Shown here one piece after another: positions 10,287 to 22,139 of a DNA stretch of 64,000 nt. Both the position numbers and the translations under genes were made by a program. Source of the stretch: Cranoglanis bouderius (taxonomy: Eukaryota; Chordata; Actinopteri; Siluriformes; Cranoglanididae); assembly GCA_023630585.1 (NCBI GenBank), contig CM042540.1, positions 10,812,074-10,876,073 of the forward strand, written 5' to 3'. The notes beneath the pieces are model-generated. The model was not told the DNA's origin. It saw only the letters and a program-made list of their open reading frames with translations, and did not search any database. Numbering within the stretch: position 1 is the first letter of the stretch; every line of letters begins with the position of its first letter.

Positions 10287-11000
10287 CAGTGCCCTCCACT
10301 AATATTGGCACCCTTGGTAAATATGAGCAAAGAAGGCTGTGAAAAATTGTCTTTATTGTTCAACCTTTTGATCTTTTGTTAAAAAAAATCACAAAAATAC
10401 TTTGCTGTCATGGATATCAAACAATTGCAAACACAACACAGGTTTATCCAAAAGAAAATATCTTTGTTCAATATAGGTGTGCAGCAACTACTGGCACCCC
10501 TATGAATTCATATGAGAAAAATATATTTGAAGTATATTCCCATTGATATTTTACATTTGTTTAGTACACCTGGGTGACTAGGAACAGGAAATTGTTCAAC
10601 CATGACTTCCTGTTTCACAGGGGTACAAATATGAGGTAACACATAGGACAAATTCACTCATAACAATGGGTAAGACCAAGGAATATAGCTGTGATGTGTA
10701 GCAAAAGGTTGTTGAGCTTCACAAAATGGGAAGTGGCTATAAGAAAATAGCACAAGCATTGAAAATGCCCATTTCCACCATCAGGGCAATAATTAAGAAG
10801 CTCCAGTCAACTGGAAATGTTATGAATCAACCTGGAATTGGACGCGTGTCTATATTGTCTCAATGCACTGTGAAGAGGATGGTTCGAGTGGCCAAGAAAT
10901 CTCCAAGGATCACAGCTAGAGAATTGCAGAAGTTAGTTGTGTCTTAGGGTCAGAAAGTCTCCAAAACTACAATCTGAAGTCGCCTACATCACCACAAGTT
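10287..11000 (+). mobile_element. Tc1-like element, left half only
   Basis: It begins after TA (10285-10286) with CAGTGCCCTCCACTAATATT, a left terminus of a Tc1-like family. It runs through the 5' untranslated arm into a damaged transposase start and stops at about 11000 without a right terminus. Confidence 0.85.
10666..10999 (+). pseudogene. Tc1-like transposase, N-terminal fragment
   Basis: Starts MGKTKEYSCDV and hits an in-frame TAG after eleven codons. Downstream is a readable paired-like helix-turn-helix (KKIAQALKMPISTIRAIIKK) and basic region up to a second stop at 10945. The catalytic domain is missing because the element is truncated. Confidence 0.85.
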
Positions 11001-12315
11001 TCCTCTTAACCCTCATTTACTTCTGTGTATTTATACCAGATCACTGACTACCTGTCTTTGTGAGGTTTTGCCAGATGCAATGTGCATTTCTGTGCTTTGT
11101 GTTTTCTGGTTGTTTTACCTGGTTTTTGATTTAATTATTTATTTGTTGTTGTTTTTGATTTTTTTTTCTTCAAGTTCCTCAAGTTGGATTATTGATACAT
11201 AACCTGCACTTGCATCCAACTGCTTCTGTTTCATCTGTTTCATAGCCAACCTTTCCATAAATGCATCATGAAATCTTGATATTCTTTTCTAAAGAAACAA
11301 ATAATAAATAATAATTAGTATATTTTGTAAAGTGCAATTCTGCCTTCAGACTTTGGAGATGGCCCTATGAGCTGGGCTATTTTGAAAAAATTATTTTCAA
11401 ACGTAATTGTAGCCAGATTTGGGATATTTTATTGATTTTCTGAGTAAAGCTAAACTTCTTAGCTGTAACTAGTGTTCTTTAACCATCTGTTGTCTTTTGC
11501 CATATTGTGTGGATCATAAACAAAGTGCATTAAGGAAAAATGACTCAACCCAGCTGAGTTGTTCAACACAGCTGCCCCCATAAAGTTTTGTTCTTGTTTA
11601 TAGATTTCAGTAAGTCACACTGTGTCCTAATCCACAAGTCTGTGTGGCATCACTGAAGAACTGGAGGCAGTCTGAGGTAGATATATCCTTTATGGAAAAG
11701 ATTTGGGTGACATATACTTTTATTGTTTGTTAATCTCCAGTAGAAAATCAAAGAACAACCCAACATGTATTGGGTGAGTATTTGGAAGTACATGTACGTT
11801 TGATTTTTTTTTTTTTTTGCCAATCCATTCCTATAACACCATCATAAAACACTCATAAAGTTATAATATTCATTTTTTAGACACACTGATGTGGTTCGGC
11901 ACACACAGCAGGGTTAAACAGGCCCAGCTAAGCCTTCTGATGCTTTACAATGTGAGAACTGAGCCTGAGGACGTGTGAGGTATCTTTTGAATTGTGTGCT
12001 TGTACAAATTTCTAAAAGACAGGGAAAATCTGTATCTTTGTTCACTGGAAAAGGATAAAAGGAGATGCACAACCTTTGAAGTGCTGCCTTTTTTCGGAAT
12101 ATGTTCTTCTAAAAATGTAACTGTGGTTTGAGGACATAATAGAAAACCATTGTTAGAGTCTACTATGTATTCACCTAATTCAACGTTTCCACATTTTGTG
12201 GTGTTACAATCTGGAACTGAAATGGATTTAATTGGGATTATGTGTCATGACTCTACACAAAACAAGGGGAAAATCGGTAGTTTGCAAAATGTATTATACA
12301 TTTTATACAAAATTA
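11001..12315. other. Non-genic AT-rich DNA
   Basis: No gene, RNA or clear mobile element. A short stretch near 11540-11580 (CAACCCAGCTGAGTTG) is palindromic and resembles words at 3890-3990. Confidence 0.4.
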
Positions 12316-12662
12316 TATCCATCCATCCATTTTCAATACCACTTATCCTACACAGGGTCACGGGGAGCCTGGAGCCTATCCCAGGGAACTCAGGGGCACA
12401 AGGTGGGGGACACCCTGAATGAGGTGCCAACCCATCGCAGGGCACAGTCACACACACACACTCACACACCCCTTCACATACAATTTAGTAGACAATTTAG
12501 AAATGCCAATCAGCCTACAACACATGTCTTTGGATTGGGGGAGGAAACTGGAGCACCTGGAGGAAACCACCGAAGCACGGGGAGAACATACAAACTCTGT
12601 GCGCACAGAAGCAGGACTCGAGCCCCCAACACCGTAGGTGCGCGGCAAACGTGCTAACCACG
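12316..12662 (-). mobile_element. tRNA-derived SINE, near full length, minus strand
   Basis: Read on the minus strand it has a tRNA-like head (GTTAGCACG, then a B-box-like GGGGGCTCGAGTCC). A conserved body follows with TTTCCTCC-CCAATCCAAAGACATG and GGCTGATTGGCATTTCTAAA, and then a 3' tail of ATGG repeats at 12316-12330. Relatives are at 19791-19992, 32425-32664 and 56251-56551. It is non-autonomous and would be transcribed by RNA polymerase III if active. The frames around it are not genes. Confidence 0.85.
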
Positions 12663-14157
12663 ATGAGTTTTTAATGCATTGATAATCCTTACAATGTTAT
12701 CCACACCACCCCTCCTAATCTTTTCAAACTTCTGCGGTGTAACACACTTGGAGGAAAAAGTGTTATCTGCCCTCTTCCTCATACAAGATCTCACAGACCC
12801 CCAGGATTGGCTGGTGTCAAAGTAACTGACACAGAGAACACATTTTGCTCTGTAGCATCCTGACCACAGATGGCATTTCTCCATGTTGAACTTATCACAA
12901 GGGTTGATTCACATGTAATGATGCAGTTGCTTTTACTGTCATTACTATGATCGTTCCAGCTGTTTCTCATTTTGGCTCCCAAGTAGCTCGGTTCCTATAT
13001 GTGAATGTGCAATGGAAAAATACCCTATCTAGACACAAATTTACACCTAGACACACAGGTGTGCTGGTACTGAAAGGGTTAAACAGGGCAAAGCTGAACC
13101 TCTACTACAGTGGGAGTTGATCCTGTGAACATGCGAGTTGCTTATGAGATGCATCAATCTCGTAGATTGGTGACATTCGCATTGTAGCCTGAAAGAAATC
13201 CCAGAGCTCACACTCACACACACAGACACACACTCCTCCATGAGCAGGAGACACAGTAGCTTAGGGGCCAGCAGCCAGACCCATAAACAGGAGCTTCACT
13301 AACAGAATTATGGACGCAGGAGAGATATTGTCAGTAGAAGAGTGCATAATGCTAGGTTTTTATAAAGCAATAGATCTTGTCATTTGGCATAAAGTCGTCT
13401 CCTATGGGCGTCCAATCTACATTCAATACGGTATAAACATGAAGAGTGTAACCTGCTGAAATGGCGCTATAAATAGAACTTTGGCTTGAGGCAGTGGAGC
13501 CTTGGGGGGGAGTTGAGTGTGAGGATGTGTCAGGTTTATTACTAGGTCCAGCAAAATGGTGCTAAGGAAAAGTTACAAGTATTAACCTCTACACTTTGAA
13601 ACCTTCGTGTAAGTTTACTCATTTACTGTAATGCCCTGAAAATATGCCTAAATGAATAAGACACTATGATTGTCTGTGGTGTGACATTTCAGCTGACAGA
13701 GATAAAAAATAAATAAAAAAAAGTCTAAAGTGTCACTCAGTCATTAAATTCCAATCAGTTAGCAGGCAGCATTTGTATGCAATATAAACAGGTTCATTCA
13801 GAAGGCATCTCTCTTATATTGGATTTAATTATGGGGGGACCATCACATGTATCTGTCTCATCTCAGCAATCCCATAATTCTGCCCACTAAACCAAAATCA
13901 GAAACAAACATGCCACAGAGGGTAGTGTTCACATCTCCAGGGTCTCTGGTTCGATCCTGAGCACAGGTTACAGTCTAAATGAACTTTCATGTATTCTCCC
14001 CTTGTTCGTGTGCATTTCATCCAGGTTCTCAGATTTCCTGAAAACATTTTTTAGGATGCAGCATTACAAAAATAGCATTCCTCAAACAAAACTCCCAGTT
14101 ACCCAGAAAACAGACTGAATGTTCTAGTAACCAAAAGGGACCAACTATAATTGACTA
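12663..14157. other. Non-genic DNA with a SINE-like fragment
   Basis: No gene was recognised. A partial SINE-like match lies at 13918-14062. The rest is mixed-composition sequence without identifiable structure. Confidence 0.45.
13918..14062 (+). mobile_element. SINE fragment (second tRNA-like family)
   Basis: Contains GGTTCGATCCTGAGC, a B-box-like segment, followed by sequence matching the stretches at 42748-42968 and 59311-59592 (ATTCTCC, GGTTCTC). It is degraded and incomplete. Confidence 0.55.
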
Positions 14158-15724
14158 CAGCCGTGGCCAAAAGTTTTGAGAATGACACAAATATTAATTT
14201 TTACAAAGTCTGCTGCCTCAGTTTTTATGATGGCAATTTGCATATACTCCAGAATGTTATGAAGAGTGATCAGATGAATTGCAATTAATTTCAAAGTCCC
14301 TCTTTGTCATGAAAATGAACTTAATCCCAAAAAAACATGTCCACTGCATTTCAGCCCTTCCAAAAAAGGACCAGCTGACATCATGTCAGTGATTCTCTCA
14401 TTAACACAGGTGAGGGTGTTAACGAGGACAAGGCTGGAGATCACTCTGTCATGTTGATTGAGTTAGAATAACAGACTGGAGGCTTTAAAAGGAGGGTAGT
14501 GCTTGAAATTATTGTTTTTCCTCTGTTAACTATGGTTACCTGCAAGGAAACACGTGCAGCCATCATTGCTTTGCACAAAAAGGGATTCACAGGCAAGGAT
14601 ATTGCTGCTAGTAAGATTGCACCTAAATCAACCATTTATCGGATCATCAAGACCTTCAAGGAGAGAGGTTCAACTGTTGTGAAGAAGGCTTCAGGGCGCC
14701 CAAGAAAGTCCAGCAAGTGCCAGGACCGTCTCCTAAAGTTGATTCAGCTGCGAGATCGGGGCACCACCAGTGCAGAGCTTGCTCAGGAATGGCAGCAGGC
14801 AAGTGTGAGTGAGTATGCACGCACAGTAAGGCGAAGACTTTTGGAGGATGGCCTGGTGTCAAGAAGGGCAGCAAAGAAGCCAATTCTCTCCAGGAAAAAC
14901 ATCAGGGACAGACTGCTATTCTGCAAAAAGTACAGGGATTGGACTGCTGAGGACTGGGGTAATGTCATTTTCTCTGATGAATCCCCTTTCCGATTGTTTG
15001 GGGCATCTGGAAAAAAGCTTGTCCAGAGAAGAAAAGGTGAGCGCTACCATCAGTCCTGTGTCATGCCAACAGTAAAGCATCCTGAGACCACTCATGTGTG
15101 GGGTTGCTTCTCAGCCAAGGGAGTGGGCTCACTCACAATTTTGCCTAAGAACACAGCCATGAATAAAGAATGGTACAAAAACATCCTCAGAGAGCAACTT
15201 CTCCCAACCATCCAAGAACAGTTTGGTGACGAACAATGCCTTTTCCAGCATGATGGGGCACCTTGCCACAAAGCAAAAGTGATAACGAAGTGGCTCGGGG
15301 AACAAAACATCGACATTTTGGGTCCATGGCCAGGAAACTCCCCAGACCTTAATCCCATTGAGAATTTGTGGTCAATCCTCAAGAGGCGGGTGGACAAACA
15401 AAAACCCACAAACTCTGACAAACTCCAAGCATTGATTATGCAAGAATGGGCTGCCATAAATCAGGATGTGGCCCACAAGTTGATTGACAGCATGCCAGGG
15501 CGAATTGCAGAGGTCTTGAAAAAGAAGGGTCAACACTGCAAATATTGACTCTTTGCATAAACTTCATGTAATTGTCAATAAAAGCCATTGACACTTATGA
15601 AATGCTTGTGATTATACTTCAGTAACAGTTAGTAACATCTGACAAAAAGATCTAAAAACACTGAAGCAGTAGACTTTGTGAAAATTAATATTTGTGTCAT
15701 TCTCAAAACTTTTGGCCACGGCTG
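14158..15724 (+). mobile_element. Tc1-like transposon with intact DD35E transposase
   Basis: Flanked by TA (14156-14157 and 15725-15726). The ends read CAGCCGTGGCCAAAAGTTTT and its complement, with inner repeats GACACAAATATTAATTTT. It is 1567 bp, with an uninterrupted transposase gene between ~370-bp and ~180-bp flanks, and has all parts of an autonomous element. It resembles the fish and frog Tc1 lineage that includes Passport-type elements, but I cannot assign the subfamily without a search. Confidence 0.95.
14532..15548 (+). CDS. Tc1-like transposase, full length (DD35E spacing)
   Basis: I chose the ATG at 14532 (MVTCKETRAAI) because the frame upstream has only a GTG and the product is then 338 residues, the normal Tc1 size. 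The N-terminus has a helix-turn-helix (KGFTGKDIAASKIAPKSTIY, about 18-37) and a GRPRKS hook at 55-60. A second helix-turn-helix covers about residues 65-110. Catalytic residues are D149 in FSDES, D241 in QHDGAPCH and E277 in SPDLNPIENLW. Thirty-five residues separate the last two, one more than in the transposase at 4475-5440. A GC-rich WGCFSAKGVG loop is present at about 190-199. No stop or frameshift is seen, so the protein could be functional. Confidence 0.96.
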   Translation: MVTCKETRAAIIALHKKGFTGKDIAASKIAPKSTIYRIIKTFKERGSTVVKKASGRPRKSSKCQDRLLKLIQLRDRGTTSAELAQEWQQASVSEYARTVRRRLLEDGLVSRRAAKKPILSRKNIRDRLLFCKKYRDWTAEDWGNVIFSDESPFRLFGASGKKLVQRRKGERYHQSCVMPTVKHPETTHVWGCFSAKGVGSLTILPKNTAMNKEWYKNILREQLLPTIQEQFGDEQCLFQHDGAPCHKAKVITKWLGEQNIDILGPWPGNSPDLNPIENLWSILKRRVDKQKPTNSDKLQALIMQEWAAINQDVAHKLIDSMPGRIAEVLKKKGQHCKY

Positions 15725-16334
15725 TATTTTTTGTTCCACACTGAAATAATAATAATCATAAAAATTTTTTAAAAAAACGTTGAGGGGAAAATCCAGTGTG
15801 ATTGCTGCTTTAAACAGAACAACATTACGCTAATATCTAGAAACACCGCAAGATTGTGTTATAAACATGATCCAACTTGTCAGTCATCCTCTTCCATTTG
15901 AAAAGAGGAAAATTGTTTAACATTAGCATATTGGAGTCTTTGTAGGTCGCATTTAAGCCTTTTGTAAGACCTAAATTGCTTTTCCTCTCTGACAGCACCG
16001 TGGCCAGATAGCGCTGCGCTTCCTCGCTCATCTTTAAGCCTCTCGCCATCCCGCAGCATGCTCCAGACTTGCTGATTAAACACCACAACACGGAGCCACG
16101 ATCCTGCGCTCATGTGCCATTACACAATTTCCGACTTATTTCCATACAAACACAGACGAGCCTCTCCTGCACTCTTATAGGGTGAGAATGAGTTAGAGAA
16201 AGAGAGGTGGTGAGAAAGAAAGAAAGAAAAAAAAAAAACAGATAGTGTGATTAAGTGATAGTGACTTGCTTTAGTTCACACAGAGGTTAGCTGCCAGCAG
16301 GCAGGAGGCTATGATTAGCTTCATGTGTGAGAGT

Positions 16335-16338
<4 letters not shown>

Positions 16339-16377
<39 letters not shown>
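16339..16377. repeat. (GT)n microsatellite
   Basis: About 19 GT units. Confidence 0.96.
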
Positions 16378-16379
<2 letters not shown>

Positions 16380-17549
16380 AGTGAAGCAGAGCTCTCTCCA
16401 GGCAGCACAAGGCTTCGTTATGGTTATGGTGCTGTCCTGTGCAGAGGGAAACAGGCTCTGTTCCCCATTCGCCCGTAAACAGGCAGAGCAGAGAAATGCA
16501 GCAATCCAGCATTGGCCATTAATGTCACCATAATGCCGTAGCACTTCTGCTGCAAACGGCCAAAAGCTAATTGGATCTTTAAAATATTTACTCAAGACCT
16601 GTGTACACTTTCACTTACATGCTTTTGCTTGGTGGGAAAACAGAAATGTAGAAATGTGGGCAGTAGTAACTCAGTGCTTAATGGAATGTTTCAGCATTTT
16701 TCATCCTAATCTCTGTATACTGCAAGACTTTCAACCTGTTTCCCAGTACTGAAAAAGCACCTAAAATATAAAACAACAACTGTTACACACTAACAACAAG
16801 GGTCTTGGCACAAGACAGCTATAACAGCATGTGTTGCCAAAGCTGTGCTCTTGTATCTCTACTTTGCTTGTTTTTCATTATTTCAGATTAACTTTGGAGC
16901 TAAAATTAATTAACGATCTTGAATGACTCAGATATAATGTATAAACAGTTTACTGGTTAGCTAGTAGCAAGAAGGGTAAATTAAAGTTATGCCTGATGTA
17001 CGGCTAATATGGATCTCTATGTGTTTTTTTTATAGCAAGAGTGTAATGGTAAAGGAGGATGAATTTGCCAGGTGGTTCAATTTAAGTATATTTTAATCAT
17101 CCCAAATGTATTTCTGCATATGTTTATATATTGCCTTGCTAAAATAAAGCACTGTAGAATATGCTAGGTTAGCAAAATTAATAAATATTGCTTCAGATTC
17201 TGACTTTATCCTGACTTTTTCCCAGCAATTTTTAAAAATCTATTCTTAGCAGACATCATTGCAGTAGCGACTCTATAGCACCTATAGAAACTCCAGCAAT
17301 ATTAGACAAAGGAAATATAATTTGTTAATGTATCTTAATGCATCGTGTTGCCTTCTTGAGCATCAGTGAATGTTTGCAGCTTTTGTAATAGTTGTGTATG
17401 AGTCCCTCAGTTGTCCTTAATGTGAAAAGATGGATCTCAACATCATATAGTCACTGTTGGAAAGGGGTCACATATGCAGAAGATACTGGAAAAGCAAAGA
17501 ATGTGCAGGACCTGGAGAATTTTTCTGAAGAACAGTGGACTGTGTATTA

Positions 17550-17550
<1 letters not shown>

Positions 17551-17626
<76 letters not shown>
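17551..17626. repeat. (GT)n(GA)n microsatellite
   Basis: GT run with one TT interruption, followed by about 20 GA units. Confidence 0.97.
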
Positions 17627-17630
<4 letters not shown>

Positions 17631-17690
17631 CATGCATTCACTTGGGGGGAAAAAATGCAGGGAGGCATGAAAACTTCCACAGGCTAACAC

Positions 17691-17691
<1 letters not shown>

Positions 17692-17771
<80 letters not shown>
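17692..17771. repeat. (CA)n microsatellite, 40 units
   Basis: Uninterrupted CA. It is the complement of the GT run at 17551-17586, so the two can pair as an inverted repeat separated by about 105 bp. Confidence 0.97.
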
Positions 17772-17772
<1 letters not shown>

Positions 17773-18149
17773 ATCTCCATCACCATTTCACCATCTCACA
17801 GACATGACACACATGAAACATGCCAGGTGCCTTGAATCAGGAACCCCATGAGAGTTCAGAAAGTGAGTGAAAGAGAACAAATGTATCAGCCTGAGCAGCT
17901 TTCACCTGGCTGAGAAGCTGCCTGAAATAGTGAGAAGAAAAGTTGTTAGAATCCCTATAAAGTGCTCAAGGTGTCAGTGGTGGTATGTTTAAAACACATG
18001 CTGCCATAAACAATACTGTGTAAGGGAGTGATTGAGGGAGAAAGTGAATGAGTGACAGAATGAGTGATGGAGTTTGTGAGTGAGAGAATGATTGAGAGTA
18101 TTTATGATTAAGTCAGTTAGAAAGTGAACAAGTACATTAGTGAGTCTAA

Positions 18150-18340
18150 GTATGACTGGTAATCCCTAAACCCTAAACATTACACTCTGATGCTAATTTC
18201 TAAATCGTAATTTCTGATCCCTACTCAAACCATTAACCCCCAAACCATAACACTTAAACCCTAAACCATAATACGTAACCTCTTATGCCTAACGCTAATA
18301 ACTAAATCACTAAATCTTAAACACTATACCCTCACTGAGT
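18150..18340. repeat. Degenerate CCCTAA-like repeat block 1
   Basis: Contains many imperfect CCCTAAA/AACCCTAA words with longer shared phrases such as GATGCTAATTTCTAAA. The same phrases recur at 20905-21090. Confidence 0.7.
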
Positions 18341-18959
18341 TATCTGACATCTGACTGTGTATGTGTATGTCATACACATGCATGGTAATGGTTTATAATG
18401 ACTTGCCGTTACACATCCACTTGAGCTGAGCTGATAGAAGGAGGTCTGAAGTGCCTGCTAATGCATATTAATTCATTCGGAAAGAATAAATCCCATACAG
18501 CTGTCAGAAACATCCAGAAACACACTGATGTTGTGCAAACATATTAGTCATATGTTTACTTCATAAACAGCAGCTAAAAAGACTTACAGAGAATCATCTC
18601 AGATATCAACACAGTGGCAAAGGAGGACTATCACTCTGTTGGTTTGCTTCTTCTAACTGTCCTACTCCAACATATAAATTTCCATCTATTAATCATGTGC
18701 TTCTGGAAGATTCCTGCCTTCACCGTTTTTCATTAGCAGATGGCATTCTACATGCAAACGTGACCTCACCCATCTTATCTGTCCATCCAGATCTGTAGCT
18801 CATTGCTGGAAACATTTGGGACTGCCCATCAGCTGTGCACAAAGCTGACTTCACACAGTTTACGCTACTAGTTTCACCCTTCACTTCTTGGCACTGACAG
18901 AGACCCTGTGTCAAGCCAGAAAATGTCCATAGAGAATGTATACACACCCTACACTCGAC

Positions 18960-20880
18960 TGCTTTCTCTTTCACCCATATCCCTAAGATTTCTGACTGGG
19001 GTTGGGAAGGGGAGGTGGGGGTGGGATGCAGGTTTGCTTAGTACCTCGTCCTGCATATGCTGTCCTTCTTTCTTTCCCAAACATCAGATCTCCATGTTTG
19101 AATTTGAAGTTCTGAAAACTTGCATACATCATATCATTGTGGTCTATGATGGTCCACCAGAACCTCTTGTCAAATTCATAGATTAACTTAATTCTCTCCA
19201 TTAGTTTTTTTCAATGACTGTCTAATTCTTTGGTCCTGCTTGGAGATGTCTCAAAACCAAAGGCATGATGTCAACTGTCACCTACCATCTCAGATCCTTC
19301 AACTTGAATCACTATCAGTCAGCACCAATCCAAAAAGCACTGCCTTTACCAAGAATTCCACCAGATCAAAATCCTCTTCAAGTATCATTTCTTTGTGTCA
19401 TTTTCTCTTCCACTGGTCCTCAACACCATGCCACCTCTCCCTGCTTCCACTGCTACTGTTGCATTTAAAGGAAACTTCTAAGATCCTGTCTTCATCTTCA
19501 TTGTCTTCACACATGCCTTCATCCCTACTTCCAGTGCCTTCTTTTTTCAGATTTGCCTGCTGACACAGCTGCTTCTATCTTCTGCACAGCTCTCTTTGGA
19601 GTCTCACTTCCAAGCCAACTAGACTGATGCCTTAAAGCTCCTGGCTGTCTAACATTCTCTGGTCTGCAAAGGTAGTGCATCGCAGTGCTGAAAGAAAATG
19701 GAGGAAATCCAACACTGAACTGAGAGAAAATTAACTTTCCTCAGCAATTCCTTGCTGAGTATCAGGTGCTGTATGCCTTCTTTTCTGCATGTTTCCTCCC
19801 CCAGTCCAAAGACATGTGTTGTAGGCTGATTGGCAGTTATGCACGATCAAGTCATGGCAGACATGCGTTGTAGGCTGATTGGCTGTCCAGGGTGTCCCCT
19901 ATGTTGTGCCCTGAATTCCCTAGGAGACGCTCCAGGCTCCCCCACGACCCTGTGTAAGATAAGAAGTATGGGAAATGGATGGATGGATGGATCTCCAATA
20001 TCAATTCTACTCTACATTATCTTCTATTCTTTATTTAATCCCCACCTTCTCCCTCCCACAGTCTGATGATATGAGCTCACTGATATTCAGGCATCCTTCC
20101 AAGTCATCCAACCAAGGTGGAACATGCACAACATGGGTCAAATTTTCCACATATTCAAGAAACTGACAGAGGAAGAAATAGTGATGCTACTTAGTAGTTG
20201 TGACCACCAATTGTCCAGTGACCTGCTCACTCCATTCAATACTATCCACCCTCTTCCAGACAATATCATCCATATGTGACTGCTATGATCAATTTATCTC
20301 TACTGATTGGTCTGGTTCCTCTCATCTTCAAATCTGCTCAAGTCACACCTCACCTTACGAAGCCCATGCTTCACTCTTGTTACTAAATACAGACCTATTT
20401 CTTTCCATTAATTCCTATGTAAGACCCTAGAATGTGCAGTTCTTGCAGCACTGCCTTTAAATCTTCAACTAAATGATCCCCTAGATACCAACCAGTTTGG
20501 TTACTAGCACATTCATTCTATGGAAACTGCTCTCTATGTAGTCACTGAAGCTTTACACAAAGCCAAAGAGAATTTTGTGTATTCTGTTCTCCCTCTCTGC
20601 TCCCTGTATGCTGCCTCTGACACTGAATCACCAGATCCTCATTTCTACTCTTTGTGACTTGGGAATTAGATGCTGTGCTCTGACTTGCTTCTCATCATGT
20701 CTAAAGTATTGGTTCTACCACTTGGTAACTTGGTTCAATTTCATAACCTCACAACCTTACAACTGGAGTCCCACAGGGGTCAGTTCTTGGCCTGATATTG
20801 TTCGCCTTTATACAAAATCACTGGGCTCATGGTCTGGAGACACATAACTTTGCATCACTTTTCCTCCATCCACCTCACAG
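18960..20880 (+). mobile_element. L2-like LINE relic (endonuclease to reverse transcriptase)
   Basis: Short translated stretches in changing frames follow the order of an L2-type LINE. First come endonuclease-like pieces (LLSLSPISLRFLTG..GLL at about 18960-19040 and a HIIVVYDGPP..L-F-D-L piece at about 19130-19190). Reverse-transcriptase pieces follow: IPSTLFQTIS-like at about 20235, LDTNQFGY at about 20480, METALYVVTEALHKAKENF at about 20518 and a GVPQG-SVLG-like GVSSWPDIV..LYT at about 20775-20815. Stops and frameshifts are everywhere. A SINE interrupts it at 19791-19992. It is an old dead copy. Confidence 0.7.
19791..19992 (+). mobile_element. tRNA-derived SINE, 3' part, within the L2 relic
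   Basis: Matches the body and tail of the SINE at 56251-56551: CCCCCAGTCCAAAGACATG, GTAGGCTGATTGGC, GTCCAGGGTGTCCCCT and the ATGGATGG tail. The phrase around TTGTAGGCTGATTGGC occurs twice (about 19818 and 19868), a small internal duplication. The tRNA head is missing. Confidence 0.8.
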
Positions 20881-20904
20881 GTTGCCCAGAAGACACCAGA
20901 CTGC

Positions 20905-21090
20905 CCTAATTCCTAAACTTTAACCCTTAAATCCTGAGCCATAATGCTTATCCCTAAAACCTAATGCAACTCCCTAAACCCTAATCCTTAACACATAAAT
21001 TCTGATGCTTAACCTAATCCAAAATTTGGTTCCTGTACCCTAATGCTAATTTCTAAACCCTAACTAGGACCTCTAATCCCAAACCTCCTT
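20905..21090. repeat. Degenerate CCCTAA-like repeat block 2
   Basis: Same type as 18150-18340, with CCCTAAACCCTAATCC and TAATGCTAATTTCTAAACCC. The two blocks bracket the L2 relic. Confidence 0.7.
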
Positions 21091-21151
21091 AACATTATCT
21101 TTTTAATGTGACTTATATCTGACACCAACAAAGCAAATTATGCTCCTGAAA

Positions 21152-21250
21152 CAGAAAATTAACTGATAAAAGGAAATTAACTGATAAAAGGAAATTAACT
21201 GATAAAAGGAAATTAACTGTTAAAAATGGGAAATTAACTGATAAAAGGAA
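21152..21250. repeat. Tandem 18-bp repeat, about five units
   Basis: Units read AAATTAACTGATAAAAGG with small changes. The fourth unit is altered (TGTTAAAAATGGG). Confidence 0.93.
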
Positions 21251-22139
21251 AATAAAGCAATCAACATCTTTAGGTTGTTATTTCTGTAAATTCTGTTGGT
21301 CAAAGATGCATTTCTATGGAATTACATTAAATACATCTTAAATCAATAACAATAATATCTTTTCTATATTTCAATATAGGCCAGACTCCTAAAAAGTGAG
21401 TGCAAATGGGTTATTTTGTAAAATAACCCATTTTTGCCATTTCTGGCACAATAATGCTAATAAAAATGACATGCATTACAATAAAAAAGAAACAAATTGG
21501 TGTCGATTGCTTCCCAATTCACATAATTAATCCAACCTTTTAAACATTCTCACCACTTCTTTCTGTCTGAGCAACCCTAGCCTGTGCTAAGGCTGTGTTG
21601 CTTATTTGCAGCATGTCTTACATGCCACTTTGATTAATGTTGGATCGCTTTGAGTAACTCCCAAGTAGCATTAATAATTGTAGTTTAATACAACTCCCAG
21701 CCTGTGAGTCGCTAAATGAAAGTGTCATACTCACTCTGACTGCCGGCAAAAGCAAGGCAGTGTGTGGCGTTTGCTTCTGTGGTAACAGTCAATGACTCTA
21801 GTCAACATACATAAATCTTGCAATATTTGACACCCAGGAACAATGGTTTAGCCAAGATCATGATGAATGTGGAGTTGGAAAAAGTCATATGAATTCCAAT
21901 TTGCCTGTTCATACTGAGGTTGCACTGCTACATATCAGACGTGCATTGGATTTCAGTAGCACATATAGTATAAAAGTGCAATTCAGAATTTGAAGCCAGC
22001 ACCACTACCAAGACAGCATCATCAAAATCAACCCACTTTATTGGTATAATATTATACAAAATGGATATGATGATGATCTCTTGCAGGAGGTTGATCCATT
22101 CAAGCACACAGTAAGGACTGTTATGTATATACATTTTCC
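21251..22139. other. Non-genic DNA
   Basis: No recognisable gene or repeat boundary. The minus-strand frame at 21928-22200 has no motif and overlaps the relic edge. Confidence 0.4.

Larger units (their letters stand above)
15725..18149. other. Non-genic DNA with microsatellites and low-repeat blocks
   Basis: No gene was recognised. Blocks at 15940-16110 and 16390-16600 are GC-balanced and free of obvious repeats. The second holds GGCCATTAATGTCACCATAA and AAAGCTAATTGGATC, motifs of homeodomain-binding type. Microsatellites are listed separately. Confidence 0.45.

Noticed and set aside
12600..12662. tRNA gene suggested by a B-box-like GGGGGCTCGAGTCC on the minus strand
   Set aside because: No cloverleaf can be drawn. 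The segment is the decayed tRNA-like head of a SINE.
15837..16113. Overlapping minus-strand frames as possible coding exon
   Set aside because: Two competing frames, neither with a recognisable motif. The block is better described as possibly regulatory unique sequence.
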